A stretch of 17,098 bases of DNA. Origin: Spirochaetales bacterium. GTDB lineage: Bacteria > Spirochaetota > Spirochaetia > ARS1246. The notes below the pieces were generated by a model. That model saw only the letters and a list, made by a program, of their open reading frames with translations, ran no database searches and had not been told where the DNA came from. Positions within the stretch are counted from its first letter, which is position 1; each line of letters begins with the position of its first letter. Below are positions 1-6,480 of the stretch, piece after piece. Location of the stretch: contig NZCE01000026.1 of NCBI GenBank assembly GCA_002688185.1, forward strand, positions 1 to 17,098, read 5' to 3'. Made by a program: the position numbers and the translations under genes.

Positions 1-138
1 AGATCCGGCACCGCTCAAGTCAATGATCAAGCATGCGCGTGGACCAGCCCCAAGACACCAGATGTAGCGTGTACCGGAGTCAAGTGCATACCCCCAAAAA
101 ACAATTACGTTCGGCCGGTTTATCCTCGACATAGGCAT
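1..138 (-). CDS. N-terminal fragment of an unidentified protein, runs off the window
   Basis: An open frame begins at ATG 138 (a second in-frame ATG is at 132) and has no stop through base 1, giving 46 residues. It starts 6 bases after the stop of the dehydrogenase gene on the same strand, and GAGAAAG lies 7 bases before the second ATG, so it looks like the next operon gene. The beginning (N-R-P-N-V-I-V-F-W-G) recalls the first strand of sulfatases and alkaline-phosphatase-like hydrolases, in which Arg-Pro-Asn-(hydrophobic)4 opens the protein. However, the metal-binding Asp pair normally following this strand is not visible (the sequence reads G-Y-A-L-D-S-G), so I do not assign a function. 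It could be a diverged or damaged sulfatase or something unrelated. Confidence 0.45.
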   Translation of the reverse strand, partial: MPMSRINRPNVIVFWGYALDSGTRYIWCLGAGPRACLIIDLSGAGS

Positions 139-144
139 GCTTTC

Positions 145-1164
145 TCAATCACTACTTGAGGCGTAGAACGACGGCCGGTCTACCTGCCTGACATTTACCG
201 GTGTTCCGGCGCGGGCAGATTCTTTGCATGCATCTGCAACCAGGAGGGATACATAGCCGTCCCAGGAAGACGGGCCGCAAATATTGCCCGTTGATATTCC
301 TTCTATCCATGCCTGTGCCTCGGACACATACGCCGCCTGGAACCTTTCAAGCCAGTCGGATTCTACCCGTCGGCCCACAGTGCCCTCGTACCTAACCCAT
401 GGATGCGAAGCATATTCGGTCGCGATGGTGCCCGATTGTCCAGTTATTTCAACGCTCACCTCGTAGCCATAGTTGCTGGCGGTGTTGATTTGGATGATCC
501 CCAGGGCTCCGCCTTGGAATGTCGCATGAATTACAAGCAGCCTGCTTGTTTCCTTTCGTTCCTCGGAAAACGGTATTGATTTCACGAACACCTCATATAT
601 TTCTCTGCCAAACAACCATCTCGCCGAGTGAATGTCGTGCACCGCAGAACCTGATATCACGTCGTCTATCTGTCGCTCAAATCCGATAAACGGGTTGTAG
701 TGATATCCCCGGAAAAGAAGAGGCTTTCCTATCTTCCCGGATTCGAGCAACGTTTTCAAATGGCGGTGCGGCGGATCGTACTCACGCATAAATCCGACCT
801 GCACGAGTCTTTGCCCGCACGATATTTCCTCATCGATTATCCTCCATGCATCACCCGCATTATCCCCAAGGGGCTTTTCGCAGAGAACAGGCTTGCCGGC
901 TTTTAGACAGTCGATGGTCAGAGGTACGTGCGTGCTGTTCGGCGATGCAATGAGAACGGCGTCCACGTCACCGATCAGCGATTGAGAATCTGAAAAAACT
1001 CGAGTGCCTCCGCATTCCGCGGCCACAGATTTTGCCCTATCGGTGTCGCTGTCCATGATAGCCGACACCCTCGCTCCTGTGACGTGTCTTGTGAAATTGA
1101 GGGCGTGCCTGGCTCCCATTCCGCCTACGCCGATAACGCCTACGCCGATTATGTCGCCTATCAA
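145..1164 (-). CDS. Gfo/Idh/MocA family NAD(P)-dependent oxidoreductase
   Basis: 339 residues, the usual length for this family of sugar, polyol and inositol dehydrogenases. A Rossmann fold opens the protein with G-V-G-G-M-G at residues 12-17. The family Glu-Lys-Pro motif follows at 96-98 (C-E-K-P-L-G), and the catalytic segment H-D-I-H lies at 176-179, where a general-base His and Asp are expected. The C-terminal part is the mixed alpha/beta substrate domain. The start is TTG at 1164, and the four bases TTGA also contain the TGA stop of the upstream gene, so translation is probably coupled; a GTGGAG stretch lies about ten bases upstream. It is the third gene of an operon with two aldolases, which suggests oxidation of a sugar, polyol or sugar acid. 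The exact substrate cannot be read from sequence; inositol 2-dehydrogenase is one possibility. Confidence 0.9.
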   Translation of the reverse strand: MIGDIIGVGVIGVGGMGARHALNFTRHVTGARVSAIMDSDTDRAKSVAAECGGTRVFSDSQSLIGDVDAVLIASPNSTHVPLTIDCLKAGKPVLCEKPLGDNAGDAWRIIDEEISCGQRLVQVGFMREYDPPHRHLKTLLESGKIGKPLLFRGYHYNPFIGFERQIDDVISGSAVHDIHSARWLFGREIYEVFVKSIPFSEERKETSRLLVIHATFQGGALGIIQINTASNYGYEVSVEITGQSGTIATEYASHPWVRYEGTVGRRVESDWLERFQAAYVSEAQAWIEGISTGNICGPSSWDGYVSLLVADACKESARAGTPVNVRQVDRPSFYASSSD

Positions 1165-1808
1165 ACTGGGACCGCTCCACTTTCTCCAAGCTTGAGCAAT
1201 TCTTGAGCATCCCCATGGGGGATCCGGGAACCTCCGCCGTTACCCCTGAGAAAGATGCCACAGGCAAACTCAAAAAACTCAGCAATTTGTATCACCTGTT
1301 TGTATCCAGCGCCAACCGCGACGAGACCGTGGTTTGTCAAAATCACCAACGTATGATTTTCCATGGCTCCAACTACCGCGGCAGCCAACTCTTCTGAACC
1401 GGGGAGAATAAACGGGATCCGGGCTACCGGTCCTATATAGTATGGAACCTCGGGGATAACGTTAAAATCAATATTATTCGTCGGCATGCACGCGACGGTT
1501 GTAGCTGCCGGTGACTGGAAGTGTAGGACCACGTTGACGTTTGTATATTTTCGTAGGATGCCGTGATGAAAACCAAGCTCTACCGAAGGCTTATTGCCGT
1601 GCAGCACAGCGCCGCTGGAAACTTGGCAAGCGGTAACATCAGTTTCTCCCAATCGCTCCATCCAGCTCCTGGACGCAGTAACCAACATGCGGTTGTTATC
1701 AAGCCTCCTTGACATGTTGCCGCTGCTGCAACGAACCAGATTTCGTGCAGCGACATCGTGGCATGCCGAAATAAAGGCCGCTATGGCTTCCTGCGGAATA
1801 TGTTCCAT
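1161..1808 (-). CDS. Class II aldolase/adducin family protein with an altered zinc ligand
   Basis: 215 residues, matching the L-fuculose-phosphate and L-ribulose-phosphate aldolase/epimerase fold. Visible family elements are the phosphate-loop-like S-S-G-N at 28-31, T-A-S-R at 44-47, P-S-V-E with candidate catalytic Glu77, and N-H-G-L with metal-ligand His160. The usual H-x-H zinc pair is H-F-Q here (His96, Gln98), so one of the three metal-binding histidines is replaced by Gln. That may mean a different metal, a subfamily with other chemistry (decarboxylase- or dehydratase-like members exist), or weak activity. The ATG start at 1808 lies 19 bases after the stop of the preceding HpcH-type gene, and its own stop overlaps the TTG of the next gene. 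Family membership is clear; the substrate is unknown. Confidence 0.85.
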   Translation of the reverse strand: MEHIPQEAIAAFISACHDVAARNLVRCSSGNMSRRLDNNRMLVTASRSWMERLGETDVTACQVSSGAVLHGNKPSVELGFHHGILRKYTNVNVVLHFQSPAATTVACMPTNNIDFNVIPEVPYYIGPVARIPFILPGSEELAAAVVGAMENHTLVILTNHGLVAVGAGYKQVIQIAEFFEFACGIFLRGNGGGSRIPHGDAQELLKLGESGAVPV

Positions 1809-1827
1809 ACCGTGCCGTTTTCCGGCT

Positions 1828-2604
1828 CTAGGCCTTGGTGAGGCGCGTGAAACTTTTTTGAATCTGCTGCAGGCCCCGCATTACTATCGATAAATCGGAG
1901 CTCCAAGTTAGAATTTTTGCACCAAGTTCGATCACTTCCTTTGCTTTTTCCGCACCGGCCACGGGCATCCCCCACGCTTTTCCCGTATTGCCGGCGACGG
2001 CTGCGATGCGCTGAATTGCATTCTGTAGTTTTGGATGGTTCATATCACCGGCAAATCCACCAAGGATTGAAAAATCGGCCGGACCGAGGAAGATAAAATC
2101 TACCCCTTCAACCCTCGCCATCTCCTCTGCATTGTCCAAGGCCTTCTGGTCTTCTATCTGGATACCTACAAACGTCTCCTCATTTGCCGTTTTTATGTAT
2201 TCATCTAGGGGCAGGCTCAGATACGGCATGTCGGGATTGCCGCCGTCGGCGCCTCTCCTACCCACGGGAAAAAACTTTGCCCAGCGAACTACGGTGGCCG
2301 CTTCCTCAGCATTGTCGCACCGCGGATATAGGATCCCTGTCGCACCAGTCTCGAGCACACGACTTATCTGCAGGTACTCCCATTTAGCAGGCCGTACCAT
2401 TACGTCGATGTCGCCGACGCGAGAGGCGCGGATGAGCTTGTTTGCCGTCTCTAGAGAATAGGCGTGATGTTCCATGTCCATCCATATGCAATCGACCGCC
2501 ATGCTTGAAATCAACTCAAATAACGAGGCGTCTGTCAGATGAATGGTTATAAAGAGAGAAGGTTTGCCTTCCCGAAGGTTCCGCTTAACTTTGCTTTTTC
2601 GCAC
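1828..2604 (-). CDS. HpcH/HpaI family aldolase (2-keto-3-deoxy sugar acid aldolase type)
   Basis: 258 residues, the normal size of the pyruvate-dependent, divalent-metal class II aldolases of the HpcH/HpaI/GarL group. Active-site positions can be read in order: M-D-M-E-H-H with Asp43, Glu45 and His46; the carboxylate-binding Arg71 in V-M-V-R-P; G-R-R-G at 115-118; metal ligand Glu151 in I-Q-I-E-D; and metal ligand Asp177 in G-P-A-D-F-S. The usual E-T after the first metal ligand is E-D. Such enzymes split 2-keto-3-deoxy acids into pyruvate and an aldehyde in the cytoplasm. The GTG start at 2604 is set by AGGAGAT six bases upstream. It is the first gene of the leftward operon and lies just behind a good promoter. 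The exact substrate is not determined. Confidence 0.9.
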   Translation of the reverse strand: MRKSKVKRNLREGKPSLFITIHLTDASLFELISSMAVDCIWMDMEHHAYSLETANKLIRASRVGDIDVMVRPAKWEYLQISRVLETGATGILYPRCDNAEEAATVVRWAKFFPVGRRGADGGNPDMPYLSLPLDEYIKTANEETFVGIQIEDQKALDNAEEMARVEGVDFIFLGPADFSILGGFAGDMNHPKLQNAIQRIAAVAGNTGKAWGMPVAGAEKAKEVIELGAKILTWSSDLSIVMRGLQQIQKSFTRLTKA

Positions 2605-2625
2605 TTTTTAATCTCCTGCCTTTGC

Positions 2626-2654
2626 ATTCTACGCTATTCAATGCAGTTTTCCAA
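2626..2654 (-). promoter_or_regulatory. Sigma70-type promoter for the leftward aldolase/dehydrogenase operon
   Basis: Read on the minus strand there is TTGGAA (2654-2649), a 17-base spacer and TAGAAT (2631-2626). Transcription would begin near 2619, leaving about 15 bases before the GTG at 2604, just enough for the AGGAGAT ribosome site. Both hexamers are near consensus and the position relative to the gene is right. Confidence 0.6.
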
Positions 2655-2672
2655 GATGTTGAAGTAAACCGA

Positions 2673-2701
2673 TTGAAAAAATGTATCGATAGTGCTACAA
2701 T
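2673..2701 (+). promoter_or_regulatory. Sigma70-type promoter for the rightward HTH/symporter operon
   Basis: TTGAAA (2673-2678), 17 bases, TACAAT (2696-2701). Transcription would begin near 2707-2708, which coincides with the first ATG codons of the following ORF, so the message would have no leader. An 8-base palindrome TATCGATA (2684-2691) lies inside the spacer and could be an operator half or chance. It is back to back with the leftward promoter; the two -35 boxes are 18 bases apart. Confidence 0.55.
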
Positions 2702-2704
2702 ATA

Positions 2705-3025
2705 ATGATGGCTGATTCCATGGGGTTTTTGCGCTTTGAGGGCACGCATGTTGTCCGTGAAACTGATAAGGCGTTATTAGTATCAATACAAACCGTTGAG
2801 TATTGGCTTCCGCGGGGACCTGTCCGACATGGTTTTGGTTACGTTGAAATGCCGTTTTGGCTTGCCGAGCGCAAAGGGCTTATCGGACCTGAGTCACCCG
2901 ATCACCGAAACATGGAGCGCGATCTTGAGTCTGAACTTTTGGCCGTAGTAAAAAAATATGGATTATGCAACACTATGGAGGCTTTGGGAAAAATAGCCGG
3001 GAGAGCAAAACGTGCTCGAAGATAA
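2705..3025 (+). CDS. Small conserved-looking protein of unknown function
   Basis: 106 residues from ATG 2705; ATG 2708 or 2720 are also in frame. No Shine-Dalgarno site precedes any of them, and the predicted transcription start falls at 2707-2708, so a leaderless start at 2708 is the most economical reading. There is no signal peptide or membrane segment. The middle reads as a compact beta-rich unit with hydrophobic V-E-Y-W-L-P and later M-P-F-W-L-A-E-R-K-G-L-I, followed by a helical, basic C-terminus ending in K-R-A-R-R. I do not recognise a named family. It overlaps the following helix-turn-helix gene by 14 bases, which argues that it is a genuine co-translated gene and perhaps a partner or accessory of that DNA-binding protein. 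Confidence 0.7.
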   Translation: MMADSMGFLRFEGTHVVRETDKALLVSIQTVEYWLPRGPVRHGFGYVEMPFWLAERKGLIGPESPDHRNMERDLESELLAVVKKYGLCNTMEALGKIAGRAKRARR

Positions 3026-3260
3026 AAGAAGAATATACACAGAAACCGGTGAAGAATTATTTACCGGCGATGAAGTGGCGGAACTTCTCGGCGTTGGCGC
3101 AAGCGCAGTGAGAACATGGATGGCGCGGCACGGGAAAAACCGGGAGTTTCCAAAGCTCGGCAGCTTCAACCTTTTTACTCGCGATGACATCGAGTTTTTT
3201 CGCGGGTGCAGAAAACGCGTGGGACGTCCCCCGGCGGTAACCTTCCCGTTGAGGAGATAA
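3012..3260 (+). CDS. Small MerR/excisionase-like helix-turn-helix DNA-binding protein
   Basis: 82 residues. Residues about 17-60 form a winged-helix/MerR-type reader: F-T-G-D-E-V-A-E-L-L-G-V (first helix and turn), then S-A-V-R-T-W (recognition helix), then a wing that ends with F-T-R-D-D-I-E-F-F. The tail K-R-V-G-R-P-P-A resembles an AT-hook, which would add minor-groove contact. No ligand-binding domain follows, so it is a minimal regulator or a phage-type excisionase relative. The start is GTG 3012, set by GGGAGAG six bases upstream; it overlaps the previous gene by 14 bases. Its stop at 3258-3260 lies inside the ribosome site region of the symporter gene, so all three genes are probably one transcript. 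It may regulate its own promoter between 2605 and 2704; that is inference. Confidence 0.75.
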   Translation: MLEDKRRIYTETGEELFTGDEVAELLGVGASAVRTWMARHGKNREFPKLGSFNLFTRDDIEFFRGCRKRVGRPPAVTFPLRR

Positions 3261-3262
3261 TT

Positions 3263-4624
3263 ATGGAGCAGTTTAGAGGAACAAGACGCCTGTTATACAA
3301 CGCGTCTACTGCCGGATGGGCACTTCTGGACTCGATATTCATGACGTTTTATATTGCTTTTCTTCTTCCACCAAAAGAGAAGATCGCAGAAGGTATGATA
3401 CCGTTTATCTCAAATAACACGTTTCTGGGAATTTTCACCGTGCTAGGTTCCATCATGATTTTTGGAAGAATTGTCGATGCGGTGGCGGATCCTCTGGTAG
3501 CTTCATGGTCTGATCGTTCAAAAGCAAGCTTGGGTCGGAGACGGCTGTTTCTCATCATAGGCGGGCTGCCGTTGGCGCTTTTTACCGTGCTGATATTCTT
3601 TCCTCCCGTAGCCCATACCTCTTGGATAAACGGGCTCTACTTGGCGATTGTTTTTGGAGGGTACTTTTTTTTCTTTACCGTCTACGTCGGTCCCTACCTT
3701 GCACTTATACCTGAGCTTGGACATACAGACAGCGAACGGCTTGGTATGACAACGGCCCAGGGCTATTTCTCCCTTGTCGGCAGCGCCATTGTCATGATTG
3801 GCGGACCGTTGTTGCTCTCTTTGTTTATGAAATCGAGCTCGCAGATAGGCGCCTATCGTATGATGGCTTTGCTCTTAGCCGTTCCAGGATTGATTTTTGT
3901 CTACCTTGCGACGTTTTCTGTGGATGAAAAGCGATATTCGAACGCGCGGGCCAGCAGTCTTTCACTCAAGGAATCATTTTTCCTCACTCTCAAAAATAAA
4001 GGCTTTATTATCTATCTTCTCGCAAATCTCACACTTTGGTTTCTCTTCAACATCGTGCGCTCCTCCTCCATTTTTATTGCCCTTACTCTTGTAAAGGCTG
4101 ATGAGGCATACGCGAGCACCATGTTTACCGTGCTTTTTGCATCCGCCGCGGTGTTCTTTCCATTTGTCTGGTATTTAAGCAGGAAAATCGGCAAAAAGCT
4201 CGTAATGATATTGGGCCTTGGTTCATTTGCCGTCACTGCGGCGCTTTTTGCCGCTACCGGCTTGGTCGGTAATAATGCCGGTCTCTGGGCCATCATTGTG
4301 GCGGGATTAACCGGGTTTCCCGTGGCCGTTCTCCTCATTGTGCCCAACGTAATTCTATCGGAATTATGCGATGCCGATGTAAGAGAAACCGGGCAGCGGC
4401 GTGAAGCTATGTTTTTTGGCGTGCAGGGATTTTTTTTGAAGCTCAACCTCGGACTTTCCACGGCGGTTCTTGCTCTTTTTTATTCGATATTCGGTAAAGA
4501 CATAAGCAACCCGTTGGGGGTTCGTCTCACGCCGGTTCTCGGGAGCATCATTGCGCTGATCGGCCTGCTCATTATGACCCGCTATCCGGATAGGGAGAAG
4601 GAAGGCACTACCCGGGAAATGTAA
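3263..4624 (+). CDS. GPH/MelB-type cation-coupled sugar symporter (MFS superfamily)
   Basis: 453 residues with about twelve hydrophobic segments, an inner-membrane secondary transporter. The MelB-like signature F-G-R-I-V-D-A-V-A-D-P lies at 67-77; Asp72 and Asp76 match the two aspartates that bind Na+ or H+ in MelB. It is followed by the cytoplasmic loop S-D-R-S-K-A-S-L-G-R-R-R. The second half has the family D-x-x-x-x-x-T-G-x-R-R-E loop (about residue 370). The ATG at 3263 is chosen because GAGGAG lies six bases upstream; an upstream GTG at 3206 would add 19 residues that overlap the helix-turn-helix gene and look non-membrane. Family members carry glycosides, pentosides and hexuronides; the substrate here may feed the divergent sugar-acid operon, but that is inference. 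Confidence 0.88.
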   Translation: MEQFRGTRRLLYNASTAGWALLDSIFMTFYIAFLLPPKEKIAEGMIPFISNNTFLGIFTVLGSIMIFGRIVDAVADPLVASWSDRSKASLGRRRLFLIIGGLPLALFTVLIFFPPVAHTSWINGLYLAIVFGGYFFFFTVYVGPYLALIPELGHTDSERLGMTTAQGYFSLVGSAIVMIGGPLLLSLFMKSSSQIGAYRMMALLLAVPGLIFVYLATFSVDEKRYSNARASSLSLKESFFLTLKNKGFIIYLLANLTLWFLFNIVRSSSIFIALTLVKADEAYASTMFTVLFASAAVFFPFVWYLSRKIGKKLVMILGLGSFAVTAALFAATGLVGNNAGLWAIIVAGLTGFPVAVLLIVPNVILSELCDADVRETGQRREAMFFGVQGFFLKLNLGLSTAVLALFYSIFGKDISNPLGVRLTPVLGSIIALIGLLIMTRYPDREKEGTTREM

Positions 4625-4646
4625 CCGTACCGCCAAAGTGCAGGTA

Positions 4647-4674
4647 TTTACACCCGCCTGAAAGCGGATATAAT
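4647..4674 (+). promoter_or_regulatory. Strong sigma70-type promoter for the ABC operon
   Basis: TTTACA (4647-4652), 16 bases, TATAAT (4669-4674): one mismatch from consensus in the -35 box and none in the -10 box. The predicted start is near 4681, leaving about 59 untranslated bases before ATG 4740. No good terminator separates this promoter from the symporter gene, so read-through is possible. Confidence 0.6.
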
Positions 4675-4739
4675 TGCTGACTGTTCATGGACAATCTATA
4701 TCACAAATCGCGGTTCCCAGGTTTTCGTACTATCTCCCC

Positions 4740-5474
4740 ATGAAGCAGTCGCCACGCCGCACCAAGACGGAGCGCCAAGCTACTTCTGCGCACCCCCTTT
4801 TCGCAGTTGAGAATGTCTCAAGGGTGTTTCATGTGGGGCGTCAGGAGGTCCACGCGCTCTCGGAAATCAGCGTAACGGTACAGGCCGGTGAGATGGTGCT
4901 TATAGAAGGAAAGTCAGGGTCCGGGAAAACTACGCTGCTCAACCTCTTGGGCGGACTCGATGCACCCACCCGCGGCCAAGTCTATTACCGGGGGAGTGAT
5001 CTTTCTGAGCTTGGGGAAAATCACCTCACTGCATGGCGCAGAGAAAGAATCGGTTTTATTTTTCAGGCCTTTGCCCTTTTGCCGGGTCTTACGGCTTTCG
5101 AGAACGTAGATCTTGCCGGTCGTATCGCCGGCCTTTCCCCAAAGGATTCGGCGGCTCAAACCCATCACTTTCTTGGATTGGTGGGACTTGAAAAAAGAGC
5201 GCATCATAGAATTGCGGAACTGAGTGGGGGCGAGCAACAGCGGGTAGCACTCTCGCGCGGGCTTATTGGCGGGTCGGAGATCGTTCTTGCGGACGAACCA
5301 ACCGGAGAGCTAGACCATACGACGAGCAGGAGGGTTCTGGATGTGCTGCGATCTCTGGTGGACCGTGAACAATTAACTGTTTGTTTAACGAGCCATGATC
5401 TTGCCGTGAGGGGATATGCGCATCGTGTATATACCCTTGAAGACGGCAAATTGGCACGGGAGTTGAGAAACTGA
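4740..5474 (+). CDS. ABC transporter ATP-binding protein (LolD/MacB type)
   Basis: 244 residues. All nucleotide-binding elements are intact: Walker A G-K-S-G-S-G-K-T at 57-64, Q-loop Gln109, signature L-S-G-G-E-Q-Q at 161-167, Walker B V-L-A-D-E-P with Glu186, and switch His219 in T-S-H-D. The E-P-T-G-E-L-D run and the length place it in the subfamily that drives FtsX-like permeases (lipoprotein release or macrolide/peptide efflux). Start ATG 4740 is preferred because the only earlier start, a TTG at 4674, lies inside the -10 box; no clear ribosome site precedes 4740. The stop shares bases with the next gene (TGATG). First gene of a four-gene operon with adaptor, permease and a second ATPase. 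Confidence 0.88.
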   Translation: MKQSPRRTKTERQATSAHPLFAVENVSRVFHVGRQEVHALSEISVTVQAGEMVLIEGKSGSGKTTLLNLLGGLDAPTRGQVYYRGSDLSELGENHLTAWRRERIGFIFQAFALLPGLTAFENVDLAGRIAGLSPKDSAAQTHHFLGLVGLEKRAHHRIAELSGGEQQRVALSRGLIGGSEIVLADEPTGELDHTTSRRVLDVLRSLVDREQLTVCLTSHDLAVRGYAHRVYTLEDGKLARELRN

Positions 5475-6478
5475 TGAGTTTGAAATCGTTGCTCCTACCA
5501 TCTGTACTGCCGATAATTCTACTCGGATCATGTGGCCTTTTCGCTGAGGAGGATGAGGAGATATTGCCTGAGCTTCCCGAGCCGCCCCGCGTTGCGAGGA
5601 GCATCACCTATGCGGTAGCGCGTGAGGACATGTATGAGGCTATCGAAGGTACGGCAAAAGCGACACCAGTAAAGAATCAAACTCTCTATTTTTTGGTCGG
5701 AGGCCGCATTCGGGCCATCGAGATTGAACCGGAGGAAGAGGTTAGCGGCGGAGCTGTGCTCGCAAAGCTCGAGATAGACGACCTCGAACACCAGCTCGCG
5801 TTGGCAATAATCGATCGGGACATAGCGGACGCTAATCTCAACCGTATGAAAATTACTTCCGCGCCGGCGTCCGAACGCCGGATACAGGAGTTGGTGCTCG
5901 CCAAATATGAGCTCAATGTTTCCTACCTGCAAAAGCGCGTAGAGGCGGCAAGCATTCGCGCACCATTTGATGGAATCATTCAGAGGGTGCAGGCAAAAGT
6001 GAGCGATCGGATAAAAGAGTATGAACCCGTGATCGAGATCTCAGATCCCACCACTCTAGAAATGCAGATGAATGTTTCTGAGAACGAGTTCTACGAGATT
6101 AGGCCGACCATGTATGCAGAAGTCATGGTGGATGCTGACACTTGGGTGCCGGCGCACATCATTCAAACGACTCATCTCAATCCGCGACAGGACGCGACGG
6201 TGCGGAGGGAAGAATATATCGTGCATCTGCAGGTCGATGAAACTCAGTATACTTTAACTACCCATGATCGTATGCCCGGGCGGATCGTGCTCAGCAAACA
6301 GATCGGGGCGCTGGTAATCCCCGCCGCCGGCCTGAGGGAGTTCAACGGTAGAACATATGTGAGGGTGCTAGAAGGGGAGGCTCGTAGAGAGGTGGACGTA
6401 AAAGTCGGTCTAAGGACCGATACTAAAATCGAGATAATCGAGGGGCTCGACGAAGGTGAGTTGGTAATAGGGAAGTAG
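5474..6478 (+). CDS. Lipoprotein membrane-fusion adaptor (HlyD/RND-MFP type) of the ABC system
   Basis: 334 residues. The N-terminus is a lipoprotein signal: a short hydrophobic run followed by L-L-G-S-Cys20, giving lipid attachment at Cys20 after signal-peptidase-II cleavage, then an acidic linker. The mature part follows the membrane-fusion order: a first beta-barrel/lipoyl half (about 50-95), a helical hairpin (about 96-155, with short Glu/Arg-rich helices), the second lipoyl half with A-P-F-D-G-I-I, a beta-barrel with P-T-T-L-E-M-Q-M, and a membrane-proximal domain with I-P-A-A-G-L and the closing G-L-D-E-G-E-L-V-I-G. Such proteins bridge an inner-membrane pump to the outer envelope. The short hairpin suggests no long TolC-docking coil. 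It overlaps the ATPase gene by one base and ends two bases before the permease. Confidence 0.88.
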   Translation: MSLKSLLLPSVLPIILLGSCGLFAEEDEEILPELPEPPRVARSITYAVAREDMYEAIEGTAKATPVKNQTLYFLVGGRIRAIEIEPEEEVSGGAVLAKLEIDDLEHQLALAIIDRDIADANLNRMKITSAPASERRIQELVLAKYELNVSYLQKRVEAASIRAPFDGIIQRVQAKVSDRIKEYEPVIEISDPTTLEMQMNVSENEFYEIRPTMYAEVMVDADTWVPAHIIQTTHLNPRQDATVRREEYIVHLQVDETQYTLTTHDRMPGRIVLSKQIGALVIPAAGLREFNGRTYVRVLEGEARREVDVKVGLRTDTKIEIIEGLDEGELVIGK

Positions 6479-6480
6479 GC

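Noticed and set aside
2701..2706. TATAAT at 2701-2706 as the -10 box
   Set aside because: Spacing to TTGAAA would be 22 bases and it overlaps the ATG; TACAAT at 2696-2701 has the ideal 17-base spacing.
3206..3262. Upstream GTG start adding 19 residues to the symporter
   Set aside because: ATG 3263 has GAGGAG at ideal distance; the extra residues are not conserved-looking and overlap the helix-turn-helix gene.
4674..4739. TTG start at 4674 for the first ABC ATPase
   Set aside because: It lies in the last base of the TATAAT box, so it would not be in the transcript from that promoter; the ATPase domain begins well after ATG 4740.
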